A DNA stretch of 47,535 nt from Candidatus Gastranaerophilales bacterium (GCA_944323115.1 CALURG010000026.1:1-47535), one strand, 5' to 3'; numbered from the stretch's first letter, positions 16,737 through 26,924 are shown. Translations and numbers: made by a program. Notes: a model not told the origin generated them from the sequence alone.

Positions 16737-18200
16737 TTGTATAACAGTATTTATCCTGTACAAATAAAACCTTATGTACCACCGCAGACTTCAAAGGGTG
16801 CGGTCAAAAACAGTGAAGAAGAACAGGAATCCCAAAAATCGGCCAATGACCCTCACAGGGAACGCTCAAACCGTACGGAAGCAAATTCTTCTACAGACCC
16901 TAACGGTAGAAGAAATGCATATTCTCACAATCAATTTCCGAACGGTCAAAAAACTACAATAGATTATTCAAAATCAAAAGTAAACATTGCCCAGATACTT
17001 ACCGATTTTAAAAATACTGCCCTTGCAATAGGCTCTCCTCCAAACATTATTCAAGAGGTTGACCAGTATCTTGCTCTTGCGGAAACCCAGTCTTTAAAAA
17101 ATGAACCCAACAAAAAGATTATACAGTCTAACCTGAAAAATGCTTCAACTGTTCTTGATGATTTTATTTCAAAGACTTTGAATAAAAAATCAAAAGTAGT
17201 TGAAAACTGGATTGATGCACTATTTTTACAGCAAGTTGACTACAAATCCGACCCCGAGACAATAAACCCTGATTTTCTTGTAAAACTGCCCGACAAAGAA
17301 ACAGGCGATATGAAGCCTATTTCTCAAAATTTGTCACAAAAAATCCAGCCTCAAGAAACACAAAGCCCCGACCAATCACAACCCCTGCAAAATGAAAATC
17401 AAGAGGAAACCAGTGCAGAAAACAAACACTCCGTATACATTCCTCAAAACGAACAGGTCAGAAAAGCCTTTATTCAAGGTAAAAAATATGCGGCAATAAA
17501 TGATACCGAAAAAGCCAAAAAAGCTTTTATGTCTGCTCTTGAAAATGCTCATCTTGTCGGTGACAACAAAGCCGAAGGTATGGCTTCATACGAACTTGGC
17601 CGTATTTTTGATAGTGAGGACAATCTTGAAGAAGCCTTGAAATATTATCATCAAGCCCACAAATCCACTGATGACAACAACTTGAAGGCAAAAGCTTATT
17701 ATTCTATGGCTCAAATTTACAATGATGTTGTATATTTTGAACCGGCAATGAATCACTATTTTGCCGCAATTTCCTTTGCCGGAGAAGCAGAAAACCTCAA
17801 TGCCCAAACAAAAGCCCTTGCGGATATAGGTGATATGTTTGCAGAAAGATATGACGTGTCAAAAACTCACGAATTTTACGACATTGCAAAAAATATTGCA
17901 CTGGAAACACAAAACAACAAAACAATGGGAGCAATTTGGTCACGTTGCGGAGATTCTATGGCTGTTATAAACGAAAATGTAAACGCCCTGCAAGATTACA
18001 AAGCTTCCGCACAATTTTATGAAGAAGCACAATCTCCCCTGAAAATGGCAAGAAATTACGAAAAAGCATCCGATGTTATGTTGAATCTCGGCAACAAACA
18101 AAAAGCAATAAACCTCTTGGACAAAGCACAAAAACTTGCTCTCAAAGCCAATGATTCCGAATATGCGGACAGGATTTCCTATCAGCTTAAGCTGTTATAA
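16737..18200 (+). CDS. TPR-repeat protein with unknown N-terminal region
   Basis: 487 residues from a TTG start; AAAGGG lies ten bases upstream and there is no alternative in-frame start for a long way. Residues 20-75 are polar and low-complexity. Residues 80-180 are a helical region I do not recognise (KVNIAQILTDFKNTALAIG). A Q/P/S-rich linker follows. From about 240 to the end, at least five tetratricopeptide-like helix pairs occur, for example KAFIQGKKYAAINDTEKAKK, GMASYELGRIFDSEDNLEEA and KAYYSMAQIYNDVVYFEPAM. There is no signal peptide or membrane helix, so it is probably a cytoplasmic scaffold. It heads a run of three plus-strand genes without recognised function and is divergent from the candidate small RNA. 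Confidence 0.8.
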   Translation: MYNSIYPVQIKPYVPPQTSKGAVKNSEEEQESQKSANDPHRERSNRTEANSSTDPNGRRNAYSHNQFPNGQKTTIDYSKSKVNIAQILTDFKNTALAIGSPPNIIQEVDQYLALAETQSLKNEPNKKIIQSNLKNASTVLDDFISKTLNKKSKVVENWIDALFLQQVDYKSDPETINPDFLVKLPDKETGDMKPISQNLSQKIQPQETQSPDQSQPLQNENQEETSAENKHSVYIPQNEQVRKAFIQGKKYAAINDTEKAKKAFMSALENAHLVGDNKAEGMASYELGRIFDSEDNLEEALKYYHQAHKSTDDNNLKAKAYYSMAQIYNDVVYFEPAMNHYFAAISFAGEAENLNAQTKALADIGDMFAERYDVSKTHEFYDIAKNIALETQNNKTMGAIWSRCGDSMAVINENVNALQDYKASAQFYEEAQSPLKMARNYEKASDVMLNLGNKQKAINLLDKAQKLALKANDSEYADRISYQLKLL

Positions 18201-18258
18201 TTCTTAAAATCTTAAAGAAAAATAGCAAAATAAATATTGTTTGTTTTTTAAAAGAAGT

Positions 18259-19212
18259 ATGATAAATTTTTATACTTCAATACCATCTTATAAAATAAAA
18301 TCAACAAAACAAAACACTGTTTCCCAAGAATGGAGAAAAAACACTGCAAAATCCTACAATGATGTTTTTGTAAAAAACTCTTCTTCAGTATCATTTGGAA
18401 ACAATTTAACTCTGGCGGAAAAATTCAAACCCTTTGCAAAGGAATTGGAAGATTATGTATTAAAATGCGAAAAACCGGATTTTTCCCGCCTGGAAAGTAT
18501 TATAAAAAAATATTCTCCTACAACCAAAATTAAAGAATTTAAAGAATTGCCCCAAAACTCAAATGTACATGACAGAACCAATGCATATTTCAGACAAAAT
18601 ATGAATTTTACGCAAGACGGTGAAATTGTTCCTGACGCAAAGGAAATATATATAAAACTTTCTGCGAATATGGACAAACAAGAAAAATTGGATTTTTTGA
18701 ATTCTTTAGAACATGAATTTACGCATATATTGCAGGAAGAGTCCCCTGACAGACTTTCTAAAATATCTTTTTTGCGTAATTTTATCGGACAAGGCTTGGA
18801 CAAGAAAAAAATTACAACCTTGCAGCTTATGCCACAGTTGTTTAATACTGTTGAATACAATATGTCCCTGCCTTTATACAAATTTCTCGGCAAGACAAAT
18901 AATCTGCCGAATCCGATAAAATCAGCTTCCGAAGATATAGTAAACTATATCTATTGTGAAGAAACAGGCTGTCACGTGAAGAATTTTATAAAACACATAA
19001 AAGAAGAAGCAATGGAAAGAGCAGAAGTTTTTGTCGGAAAATTTGATAAAAAAGCAGTAAATGACTATATTGCCCTTGTCGCTGACAAAGAACATGAAGC
19101 ATACAAAAATGCCACAAATATGCTCAACGAAAAATGCGGAATCAAAGGCTCTTCCGATTTGGATTTGAGAGTTATATTGTATGATATTTTTAAAAAAGTA
19201 ATGTTAAGATAA
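18259..19212 (+). CDS. Putative HEFTH zinc metalloprotease-like protein
   Basis: 317 residues from the ATG at 18259; a TTG at 18241 would add six residues, and neither has a strong ribosome-binding site. Residues 149-156 read SLEHEFTH, an HExxH zinc-binding and catalytic motif in a helical context. This suggests a gluzincin-like peptidase; the third metal ligand is not obvious (a candidate is the CEETGCH stretch further on). There is no signal peptide. The N-terminus contains SVSFGNN after a polar leader, resembling a short N-terminal motif in the small protein at 29636-30049. I do not recognise the family. It lies between two other orphan genes, with a 58-base gap from the TPR gene. Confidence 0.6.
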   Translation: MINFYTSIPSYKIKSTKQNTVSQEWRKNTAKSYNDVFVKNSSSVSFGNNLTLAEKFKPFAKELEDYVLKCEKPDFSRLESIIKKYSPTTKIKEFKELPQNSNVHDRTNAYFRQNMNFTQDGEIVPDAKEIYIKLSANMDKQEKLDFLNSLEHEFTHILQEESPDRLSKISFLRNFIGQGLDKKKITTLQLMPQLFNTVEYNMSLPLYKFLGKTNNLPNPIKSASEDIVNYIYCEETGCHVKNFIKHIKEEAMERAEVFVGKFDKKAVNDYIALVADKEHEAYKNATNMLNEKCGIKGSSDLDLRVILYDIFKKVMLR

Positions 19213-19298
19213 TTTAATTTTAATATTTTTTGGAGCAATTATCGTAATTCATTTGTTTTTAAAAGCATGTGTGAAAGTAAAATATTTGGAAGTGAATT

Positions 19299-19847
19299 AT
19301 GCAGCCTATAAGTTACGGAGTAAATCAAGCTTACGCTCAAAGTTATCCCATATTGCCGAACTGTTTTGACAATTTAACAACCAACGGCATAGTTGCGGAA
19401 GATGTGATGGGATATATAACCGGACAACCGTCTTTGTATTTACAAAATTATGTGGCACAAAGAGGATGGCCCCCGCACGGGCAGTTTGTACCGGGACAAA
19501 TTTTACCCGATGCCCTGCCTACACTGCCAAATCCGACACCGCTCCCTCGAGGAAAGGTTTACCCGTCATTCAAACCGGAGAAAGATTCATTAATTGTCAA
19601 TAAAGGCAAATATGACAAGGCCAGACAGATTGCATTGAGTATTTTGCTCACAGGGCTGGCTGTACTGGGTGTTGTAAAAGGCAGAAAACTTATTTCAAAA
19701 CTTAGAAACAGAGGTGCTTCTTCTGCCGCACCGGCCGGAAGCGTTTGGTATCAAAATGTCTGGACAAACATTAAAACAGGTTTCAAAAAAGTAGGTAATT
19801 TCTTTAAAAACTTGTGGAATAAAATTTTCCACAGAACAACCCCCTAA
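19299..19847 (+). CDS. Small membrane-anchored hypothetical protein
   Basis: 182 residues, not recognised. The N-terminal 100 residues are rich in Pro, Tyr, Gln and Gly without a signal peptide. One membrane helix follows at about 108-125 (ARQIALSILLTGLAVLGVVK). The C-terminal tail is basic and aromatic (VWTNIKTGFKKVGNFFKNLW), probably an amphipathic helix at the membrane. It is 86 bases downstream of the HEFTH gene on the same strand and converges with the malic-enzyme gene (23-base gap). The ATG has GGAAG upstream (weak). Good codon structure and length support a real gene. Confidence 0.65.
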   Translation: MQPISYGVNQAYAQSYPILPNCFDNLTTNGIVAEDVMGYITGQPSLYLQNYVAQRGWPPHGQFVPGQILPDALPTLPNPTPLPRGKVYPSFKPEKDSLIVNKGKYDKARQIALSILLTGLAVLGVVKGRKLISKLRNRGASSAAPAGSVWYQNVWTNIKTGFKKVGNFFKNLWNKIFHRTTP

Positions 19848-19870
19848 TTAAGGGATCACTTAACATCAGA

Positions 19871-21394
19871 CTAACTTCCTTTCTTAAACTTTTCAGTGAT
19901 GGTGTGTGCTATATTCAGCGGCACCATCCTGTCAAGTGATTCCGGCAGAATGTTTTCCGGTGAAAGTTCATCATCCGGTACCATAGATGCAATTGTCAAA
20001 GCACATTCCAATTTTATTTCGTTAGTAACTTTGTTTATATCACCTTCTATCAGACCTTTGAACAGTCCCGGAAATGCAAGGGAATTGTTTATCTGATTTT
20101 CAAAATCGCTTCTTCCCGTTGACATAATATAAACTCCGGCATGTTTTGCCTCGTCGGGCATGATTTCGGGTACAGGGTTTGCAAGAGCAAAAACAATCGG
20201 CCGGTATTCCATAGACTGAATCATTTCTTCTTTCAGCAATCCGCCTTTTGAAAGTCCTATAAAAACATCTGCGTTTTTTATAACATCTTTAAGCTCACCT
20301 TTTTCATTACCCGGATTTGTAACTTGTGCCAGATCTTCCAAGTATTTATCATTTTCCGGTCTGCCTTTGTACAGCACACCATTGATATCAAACATGACTA
20401 TATTTTTTGCTCCGGCAAAAATCAAAAGCTTTGCAACGGCAGTTCCTGCGGCACCCGCCCCCGCAATGACAATTTTAATTTTTGAAATATCTTTTTCTTC
20501 CAAAGCCAATGCATTCAGCAGTCCGGCAAGCACAATAATAGCTGTACCGTGCTGGTCATCGTGGAAAACCGGTATATGAAGTTTTTCACTAAGAGTATTT
20601 TCTATTTCAAAACATGCCGGTGCGGCAATATCTTCAAGGTGAATGCCGGAAAAAGAGCCTGAAAACATTTCAACAATGTTTATTATCTCGCTTGGTTTTT
20701 GAGTCTTTACACAAAAACTCATTGCATCAACCCCTGCAAGCTCAGAGTACAAGGCGGCTTTTCCTTCCATGACAGGTATAGAAGCCGACGCACCTATATT
20801 GCCATATCCCAAAACCGCTGTTCCGTCAGAGACAATCGCAACAGGTTTGTTTCTTTTTTCTTCTGTGAGTTCGGTTTCAACAACTCCGCCTGCCAGTTCA
20901 TGCAATTCCAGTGAACGCTGCGATACGTCACCCTTGAGTTTTGAAATATCAATCATAAAAACATTTCTTGAAATTGCTCCGAAAATGTCTTTTAAATCCC
21001 CCACAGTCGATTTCAAAACAGGAATTTCAACATCAAAAACTATGTCATTGGCAAAATCTTCCATAAGCGACAAATCAATTGCACAGAAATTTATTTCAAT
21101 ATTTTCAATTGCATACTTGAAATCTTCTTTTGACACGTTTTCTTTGACAACAAGAGGATATGCATCAATCAAAAGTATACTTTTAAGAAAAATTGCACGG
21201 TTTAAGGCTTTTTCATAATCAAATGCAATTACAGCAACAGAGTTTATTTTGTTTGTATAAACCGTTGCAGCTTCCGGGTTTTCTGCTATTTTGAGACAAG
21301 ACGCCCCGACTCCCGGCGTGTATACAAGCGACAAAGTTTCTTTGTCGTTTATTGCTATTTTGGGGATTACCTTAAAACCTTTGTATTGCGGCAT
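19871..21394 (-). CDS. Malic enzyme (malate dehydrogenase, decarboxylating) with large insertion
   Basis: 507 residues against about 380-480 for simple bacterial malic enzymes. The N-domain starts normally with LVYTPGVGASCLKIAENP and reaches INSVAVIAFDYE. A block of about 125 residues (57-182) then interrupts the usual VAV-SDGTAVLG motif, which resumes as KPVAIVSDGTAVLGYGNIGA. Downstream features are standard: PVMEGKAALY, HLEDIAAPACFEIE, PVFHDDQHGTAIIVLAGLLNA and the NAD-binding loop IAGAGAAGTAVAKLL. It converts malate to pyruvate + CO2. Cofactor choice is not resolved. The ATG is one base past the plsY stop, so the two genes are probably coupled. Confidence 0.93.
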   Translation of the reverse strand: MPQYKGFKVIPKIAINDKETLSLVYTPGVGASCLKIAENPEAATVYTNKINSVAVIAFDYEKALNRAIFLKSILLIDAYPLVVKENVSKEDFKYAIENIEINFCAIDLSLMEDFANDIVFDVEIPVLKSTVGDLKDIFGAISRNVFMIDISKLKGDVSQRSLELHELAGGVVETELTEEKRNKPVAIVSDGTAVLGYGNIGASASIPVMEGKAALYSELAGVDAMSFCVKTQKPSEIINIVEMFSGSFSGIHLEDIAAPACFEIENTLSEKLHIPVFHDDQHGTAIIVLAGLLNALALEEKDISKIKIVIAGAGAAGTAVAKLLIFAGAKNIVMFDINGVLYKGRPENDKYLEDLAQVTNPGNEKGELKDVIKNADVFIGLSKGGLLKEEMIQSMEYRPIVFALANPVPEIMPDEAKHAGVYIMSTGRSDFENQINNSLAFPGLFKGLIEGDINKVTNEIKLECALTIASMVPDDELSPENILPESLDRMVPLNIAHTITEKFKKGS

Positions 21395-21395
21395 T

Positions 21396-21995
21396 TTATT
21401 TTCTCACTTTGTTTTCTTCGCCTTTTGCCAAACGTTTGATATTTTCTCTGTGAAGCCATATTATGTACACAGCACCGACTGCACAGTATGCAATGTAGCC
21501 TACAGGCTGTTTAAACACCCACATAAGAAACGGCGACAGAGCCAATGCAATTATGGAACCTAATGAAACATATTTTGATATCCATGTTATTGCTGCCCAT
21601 ATGACGGCAACACATACCCCAACAAGCGGACTCAATGCAAGAATTGTACCAACTCCTGAGGCAACAGACTTTCCTCCGGTAAATCCGAGAAAAACGGATT
21701 TGCTGTGCCCCAAAAGTACAAATATTGCGGCAACAACAGGTGTCAGGCCGTATTTTGCATAAGCAGTGAGGAAAAAGTAGGCAAGAACTACGGGAACAGC
21801 TCCTTTGACTGCGTCAAGTATCATGACAATAAAAAACCATTTCTTGCCGAGTACTCTTTTGACATTGGTCGCACCGGTTGAACCTGAACCGACTTTTCTT
21901 ATATCTTCGCCTGTTTTTGCTTTAACAATAAGATACCCTGTAGGTATGGAGCCTATTATATAGCCGAGAACTGCGGCAAGGACTACTTGTAACAT
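21396..21995 (-). CDS. plsY: Acyl-phosphate:glycerol-3-phosphate acyltransferase PlsY
   Basis: 199 residues with five or so membrane helices, typical of PlsY. The three conserved cytoplasmic motifs are visible: GSIPTGYLIV with KVGSGSTGATNVKRVLG, then GHSKSVFLGFTGGKSVASGVG, and a basic C-terminal stretch IWLHRENIKRL. PlsY acylates glycerol-3-phosphate from acyl-phosphate, the first step of phospholipid synthesis; PlsX is not in the window. Motif 1 usually reads GSGNPGATN, so Ser-Thr here is a mild deviation. GAGGAAG precedes the ATG closely. It is upstream of, and abuts, the malic-enzyme gene. Confidence 0.95.
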   Translation of the reverse strand: MLQVVLAAVLGYIIGSIPTGYLIVKAKTGEDIRKVGSGSTGATNVKRVLGKKWFFIVMILDAVKGAVPVVLAYFFLTAYAKYGLTPVVAAIFVLLGHSKSVFLGFTGGKSVASGVGTILALSPLVGVCVAVIWAAITWISKYVSLGSIIALALSPFLMWVFKQPVGYIAYCAVGAVYIIWLHRENIKRLAKGEENKVRK

Positions 21996-22179
21996 ACTTC
22001 CTCGTTTCTGTAATGCTTTCGGAATAATTTTACATCAAAATAGCATATTTTAAAATTATTAATAAAAAACATGCAAAAATATACATTAATAATGTTGTAA
22101 TTTTTTAATATTGACTCTGTTTGCAGAGTAATAAATGTGTCATATAAAAAATTCATAAAAACCAGAACCTGCCGCTTGC

Positions 22180-22198
22180 CCCTCCATTGTGAGAGGAG
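22180..22198. repeat. Small imperfect palindrome
   Basis: CCCTCC and GAGAGGAG flank ATTGT in the gap between plsY and der. It is similar in composition and layout to the perfect hairpin at 30222-30242 and may be a degraded member of the same dispersed palindrome family. An unrelated perfect hairpin ACTCTG-TTTG-CAGAGT lies about 60 bases to its left. Confidence 0.35.
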
Positions 22199-22265
22199 AA
22201 GTTTATGAAACGGGCTAGATGAACCTCTTTTAAATTTTAAAATTTAGAGAAAGACAATGCCGAAT

Positions 22266-23600
22266 TTAGTTTTTCTCTTTTCTTTCCCTAAAAGACATTC
22301 GAATCGGCGTGCCGAAAAATCCGAAAGCTTCTCTCATTTTGTTTTCGAGATAGCGTTTGTAACTGTCTTGTACAAGATCTTCATCGTTTACAAACAAAAT
22401 AAATGTCGGCGGAGCCGTGCGAACCTGTGTGGCATAGTAGACTCTAAGTCTTTTGCCTCTTTTTGTGGAAGGCGGATTCATAGCCATTGCTTCTAACAAA
22501 ACTTTGTTTAAAATGCTTGTTGATACACGTTTGTTGCACTGTGCATAGACTTCTTGAGCCTGTTTGTATATGTTCACAAGACGCTGTTTTGTTTTTGCAC
22601 TGATAAAAATTTTCGGTGCAAAATCCAAAAACGGTGCTTCATGCAAAAGTTTTTGGGTATATTTTGCCGTAGGATCGCCGGACTTGTCTTTGTCTGCAAT
22701 CAAATCCCACTTATTCACTGCAACAATCAAGCCTTTTCCTGATTCGACAATTATCTGCGAAATCTTTTTATCCTGATCAGTAAGCCCGTCAACTGCATCA
22801 ATTACGAGAACGGCTATGTCACAGTCTTTAATTGCTCTAATTGCACGATCAACGGCAAATTTTTCCACACCCCAGTTTACTTTAGCTTTTTTTCTTATTC
22901 CTGCTGTGTCAACGAGTATGTACTCTTCGCCTTCGTATTTTACTTTTGAATTTATGGAATCTCTTGTTGTCCCGGATATGTCGCTTACAATCACCCTGTC
23001 TTCGCCAAGCAAGGCATTTACAATGGAAGATTTACCTGCGTTCGGTTTCCCAACAATAGCCAGTCTTATCAGAGAAGAATCTTCGCTGTTTTCATCTGCC
23101 TGAAAGTCAGATGTGACCGCTTCAAGCAAATCGCCTACACCGCCGGAACCGTGCAGTGCAGATATCGGCATTGGGTCTCCTATTGCAAGTGCATAAAAAT
23201 CCGAAATATTGTTAAAATGCTCGGGTGCATCAAGCTTGTTGACCGCAAGATATACCGGTTTTCCGCTTCTTCTCAAGACATTTGCGATATCATAGTCTAT
23301 CGGGTTTATACCTTCTTTTCCGTCTACAAGAAAGATTATTTTATCAGCCTCTTCGCAGGCAACTTTTGCTTGTGTAAAAATATTGAGCATGATTTCATCT
23401 TCGTCGCCCGGTATAATTCCGCCCGTGTCTATAAGTGTAAAATCTTTGTCCTGCCACTGTACATCAAAGTATATCCTGTCTCTGGTTACACCGGGCTGAT
23501 CATCTACGATAGACTGGCGTGAACCGACAACTCTGTTGACAAATGTTGATTTTCCTACGTTTGGTCTTCCTACTACGGCGACAATGGGTTTTGTGCTCAT
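22266..23600 (-). CDS. der: Ribosome-assembly GTPase Der (EngA)
   Basis: 444 residues from the ATG at 23600, where AAAGGAAG lies six bases upstream. The frame runs further upstream, but that extension falls in a repeat and has no start signal. Two GTPase domains are in tandem. G1 motifs GRPNVGKSTF and GKPNAGKSSIV, G3 motifs DTGGI and DTAGIRKKAK, and G4 motifs NKLD and NKWD are all present. The KH-like C-terminal domain includes RTAPPTFILFVND. Der acts in 50S subunit maturation. It is downstream of secA in the same direction but separated by a 324-base repeat-bearing gap. Confidence 0.98.
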   Translation of the reverse strand: MSTKPIVAVVGRPNVGKSTFVNRVVGSRQSIVDDQPGVTRDRIYFDVQWQDKDFTLIDTGGIIPGDEDEIMLNIFTQAKVACEEADKIIFLVDGKEGINPIDYDIANVLRRSGKPVYLAVNKLDAPEHFNNISDFYALAIGDPMPISALHGSGGVGDLLEAVTSDFQADENSEDSSLIRLAIVGKPNAGKSSIVNALLGEDRVIVSDISGTTRDSINSKVKYEGEEYILVDTAGIRKKAKVNWGVEKFAVDRAIRAIKDCDIAVLVIDAVDGLTDQDKKISQIIVESGKGLIVAVNKWDLIADKDKSGDPTAKYTQKLLHEAPFLDFAPKIFISAKTKQRLVNIYKQAQEVYAQCNKRVSTSILNKVLLEAMAMNPPSTKRGKRLRVYYATQVRTAPPTFILFVNDEDLVQDSYKRYLENKMREAFGFFGTPIRMSFRERKEKN

Positions 23601-23738
23601 GAAATACTTCCTTTGTATCTGCAACAATTTTAATATAAATAAATACGATTTACTACAATATATGATTTTTAAAAATATATATTTCTTTGAATCATCCTCA
23701 CTTGTAAATGTGTACACCCTACGCCCCGAAGCAGCATA

Positions 23739-23882
23739 CTGTCATCCTGAGAATCAAAGCAAGCTCAGAATCTTAAAAGCTTTGCAGCTGTATACCAAGC
23801 CGGCAAATCCTGCGGGAAACCGGATATTTTTCACAAAATCAAAGATTTTGGAAAAAGTAATCAAACAAGTTCAAAATGACAG
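23739..23882. repeat. 144-bp element with inverted ends (MITE/REP-like)
   Basis: The gap 23601-23924 between der and secA has no gene. It holds a block bounded by CTGTCAT (23739-23745) and ATGACAG (23876-23882), perfect inverted ends. Inside are the palindrome AAAATC-AAA-GATTTT and the pair CTGAG/CTCAG. The right end, CAAGTTCAAAATGACA, recurs at 10975-10990. The layout resembles the widespread non-coding 'GTCATCCTGAG...' dispersed repeats of many bacteria. Confidence 0.55.
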
Positions 23883-23924
23883 TGTAGTCATCAGATTTTG
23901 GCTCTGTTTACAAAACAATGAGAT

Positions 23925-26717
23925 TTACTTGTCTTTTCCGCAGCAATTTTTGTATTTTTTTCCGCTTCCGCAAGGACAAGGGTCATTTCTGCCTATTTTT
24001 TCTCCTTTTTGAATCGGAGCATGTGAAGGTTCTTCTTCCTCTGATGATTTAAATGTTTTTGCAGCTTGGGACAATTGTGTTTCAATCACCTCATCGTCGC
24101 GTCTGTTTACAATTTGTACACCAAAACGTGTTCTGAAAAGGTATTTAACAGTTTCAGACTGAATATCATACATCATGTTGTTAAACAAATCATACGCTTC
24201 ACGTTTGTATTCAATAAGAGGGTCTTTTTGCCCGTAAGCACGAAGTCCAATGCCGTCACGCAGCATATCTATGTTGTGTAAATGGTCAATCCATTTGTTG
24301 TCTACAACACGTAAAAGAATATCTTTTTCTATATTTCTCATTACATTTGTGTGAGAAAAAGGCTCTTCAGGAACAAAATCCGGCTCATACTGCATTTGAA
24401 TACCATTGTAAAAACTGATTGTTTCTTCTTCATGTTCTCTGTAAGCATCAATTGCAAGTTTTTTAAGTTTTTCAAAAATTGATTCGTAACTCAAGCCCTG
24501 TATGTCTTTTACTTCAAGGTAAGACAACTGTGGTATAAGAGAATGAACTTCTTTCATCATACCGAGCAGGTCTTCATAAATATATTCTTGAGGGTTTTGA
24601 CCGGGCGAGACATAACTTTTTATTATTCTGTCTATTTCTCTTTCAATCATGTAATATATATCAGGTGTCAAATCTTCGCCTTTAAGAACTCTTCTTCTCT
24701 GGCTGTAGAATTTTTCCCTTTGAATGTTCATTACATCGTCATATTCAAGAACACTTTTTCTTATATCAAAGTGATAGGTTTCGACTTTTCTTTGAGAAGC
24801 TTGAATTTGTCTTGTAATAAGATTTGATTCAATAGCCATATCATCTTCAACTTTTAAGGTATTCATAAGGTTTATGATATGCTGACCGCCAAAAATCCTC
24901 ATCAAATCATCTTCCAAAGATAGGAAAAATCTGGTGGAACCCGGATCACCCTGTCTTGCGGCACGGCCTCTAAGCTGATTATCTATACGGCGGGACTCGT
25001 GCCTTTCCGTACCGATTACGTGCAGGCCTCCGGCTTTGACAACTTTTGCGTGTTCAGCTTCCGTAATGGCTTTTGCTTCTTTTAATGCCGCTTCTTTTTC
25101 GGCTTCAAAATTGGGGCTGTCTTCTGTAATTCCTTTTGAATCAAGCATGTCTTTTGCAAGATATTCTGCATTACCGCCCAAAAGAATATCTGTGCCTCGT
25201 CCTGCCATGTTTGTTGCAATCGTAACAGCACCGAAACGTCCGGCTTGTGCAATAATATAAGCTTCTTTTTCGTGGTGCTTTGCATTCAGCACATTATGTT
25301 TTATACCTCTTTTTTTCAACAGGGCTGAAAGATATTCAGATTTGTCTATGCTTATTGTACCGACAAGAACCGGTCTGCCTATTGCATGCATTTTTACAAT
25401 TTCATCGACAACAGCAAGATATTTTTGCTTTTGTGTTTTGTACACAACATCGGGATAATTTATTCTTATATCAGGCTTGTTTGTCGGTATAGTTGTAACT
25501 TCAAGATTGTATATCTTGCCAAACTCTGCCTCTTCAGTCATTGCGGTACCAGTCATGCCTGCAAGTTTCGGGTAGAGTCTGAAAAGGTTTTGGAACGTAA
25601 TGCTTGCAAGAGTCTGTGTTTCATCTTGGATTTTTACACCTTCTTTGGCTTCAACAGCCTGGTGCAGCCCGTCTGACCAGCGTCTGCCTTCCATAAGACG
25701 TCCAGTGAACTCATCTACAATAACAACTTCGCCGTCTTTGATAACATAATCCGTATCTTTTTGATAAAGCTCTTTTGCTTTCAATGCCTGCAAAAGGTGA
25801 TGTGCATACTGGTTGTGGACATCAAACAAATCTTCTATATTAAGAAGTTCTTGTGCATGGTCAATACCCTCTTCTGAAAGAATAACATTTTTGTTTTTTT
25901 CGTCAACCTCATAATCCACATCTTTTTTCAATTGCGGAGCAATTTTTGCCATAACTTGATAAAGCTGTGCGGATTGTTCAAGACGGCCTGAGATGATGAG
26001 AGGCGTTCTGGCTTCATCAATCAAAATAGAGTCAACTTCGTCTATAATTGCATAATTGTACGGACGTTGAACAAGCATATCAAGACTGCCTGCCATGTTG
26101 TCTCTAAGATAGTCAAAACCGAATTCATTGTTTGTTCCGTACGTAATATCACAAGCGTAAGCTGCTTTTTTCCGTTCAAATTCATCGGCATCTCTTCCGC
26201 CGGAAAGTATTACACCAACTGTCAGGCCGAGAAATTTATAAATTCTGCCCATCCATTCGCTGTCACGTTTTGCAAGGTAGTCGTTTACTGTAATTACATG
26301 AACACCTTTACCCGTTAATGCATTTAAATATGCCGGAAGTGTGGCAACAAGAGTTTTACCTTCACCTGTTCTCATTTCGGCAATATGTCCGTTGTGGAGA
26401 AAAATTCCGCCTATAAGCTGTACGTCAAAGTGACGCATGTTCAAAACACGTTTTCCCGCTTCTCTGACAACCGCAAAAGCTTCCGGAAGAATTTCATCAA
26501 GTGCTTTCTTCTCCAAAGCACGGTCTTTTTTGAAATCTGACGAAGTTTCTCTTTGTGCAAGATATTCTTTAAATTCCTGTGTTTTTGCTCTCAACTGCTC
26601 ATCCGTCAGAGCTTCCATCTCCGGTTCGAGTTTGTTTATATGTTCAACTATAGGCATCATTTTTTTAACCTTTTTGGCATTCGGATCGCCTAACAGTCTC
26701 AATAGTGTATCAATCAT
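23925..26717 (-). CDS. secA: Preprotein translocase ATPase SecA
   Basis: 930 residues, full length. The N-terminal DEAD motor has [20 protein letters not shown] (Walker A, 115-122), [33 protein letters not shown] and the DEVD box ([18 protein letters not shown]). The second motor domain has [14 protein letters not shown] and [25 protein letters not shown]. The C-terminus carries the SEC-C zinc motif [15 protein letters not shown], used to bind SecB or ribosomes. SecA drives Sec-dependent export, consistent with signal peptides in this window. Its ATG follows AGGGGA at a long spacing. The gene is between der and glmU, all on the minus strand. Confidence 0.99.
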   Translation of the reverse strand: MIDTLLRLLGDPNAKKVKKMMPIVEHINKLEPEMEALTDEQLRAKTQEFKEYLAQRETSSDFKKDRALEKKALDEILPEAFAVVREAGKRVLNMRHFDVQLIGGIFLHNGHIAEMRTGEGKTLVATLPAYLNALTGKGVHVITVNDYLAKRDSEWMGRIYKFLGLTVGVILSGGRDADEFERKKAAYACDITYGTNNEFGFDYLRDNMAGSLDMLVQRPYNYAIIDEVDSILIDEARTPLIISGRLEQSAQLYQVMAKIAPQLKKDVDYEVDEKNKNVILSEEGIDHAQELLNIEDLFDVHNQYAHHLLQALKAKELYQKDTDYVIKDGEVVIVDEFTGRLMEGRRWSDGLHQAVEAKEGVKIQDETQTLASITFQNLFRLYPKLAGMTGTAMTEEAEFGKIYNLEVTTIPTNKPDIRINYPDVVYKTQKQKYLAVVDEIVKMHAIGRPVLVGTISIDKSEYLSALLKKRGIKHNVLNAKHHEKEAYIIAQAGRFGAVTIATNMAGRGTDILLGGNAEYLAKDMLDSKGITEDSPNFEAEKEAALKEAKAITEAEHAKVVKAGGLHVIGTERHESRRIDNQLRGRAARQGDPGSTRFFLSLEDDLMRIFGGQHIINLMNTLKVEDDMAIESNLITRQIQASQRKVETYHFDIRKSVLEYDDVMNIQREKFYSQRRRVLKGEDLTPDIYYMIEREIDRIIKSYVSPGQNPQEYIYEDLLGMMKEVHSLIPQLSYLEVKDIQGLSYESIFEKLKKLAIDAYREHEEETISFYNGIQMQYEPDFVPEEPFSHTNVMRNIEKDILLRVVDNKWIDHLHNIDMLRDGIGLRAYGQKDPLIEYKREAYDLFNNMMYDIQSETVKYLFRTRFGVQIVNRRDDEVIETQLSQAAKTFKSSEEEEPSHAPIQKGEKIGRNDPCPCGSGKKYKNCCGKDK

Positions 26718-26924
26718 TGTATTAAAATTCCCCTGAGTCTATAATTATTTATCTCGATTTTACCACGCACATGACAAAAATTACATATCAAGACAAGAAT
26801 TAGGTCAACAGTACAATCAACCGCAAGAATACCGGATAAAATTTCTGCGAAATTTTCGTAAATCTGTCTGAGTACGACTTCGCTTGCAGAAGTGTACACG
26901 AATCAGCTGGCTATATAAAAAATG

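Noticed and set aside
18453-18893. 146-codon frame antisense to the HEFTH gene
   Set aside because: Coding bias and the HExxH helix support the plus strand; the antisense frame has no ribosome-binding site.
23601-23717. N-terminal extension of Der
   Set aside because: The frame is open upstream, but the ATG at 23600 has a proper ribosome-binding site and gives the normal Der length.
23536-24012. 158-codon plus-strand frame between der and secA
   Set aside because: It overlaps both genes antisense and is mostly repeat sequence.
26872-26897. Terminator between glmU and secA
   Set aside because: A good hairpin (GTAC-ACTTC/GAAGT-GTAC) is present but no T tract follows on either strand.
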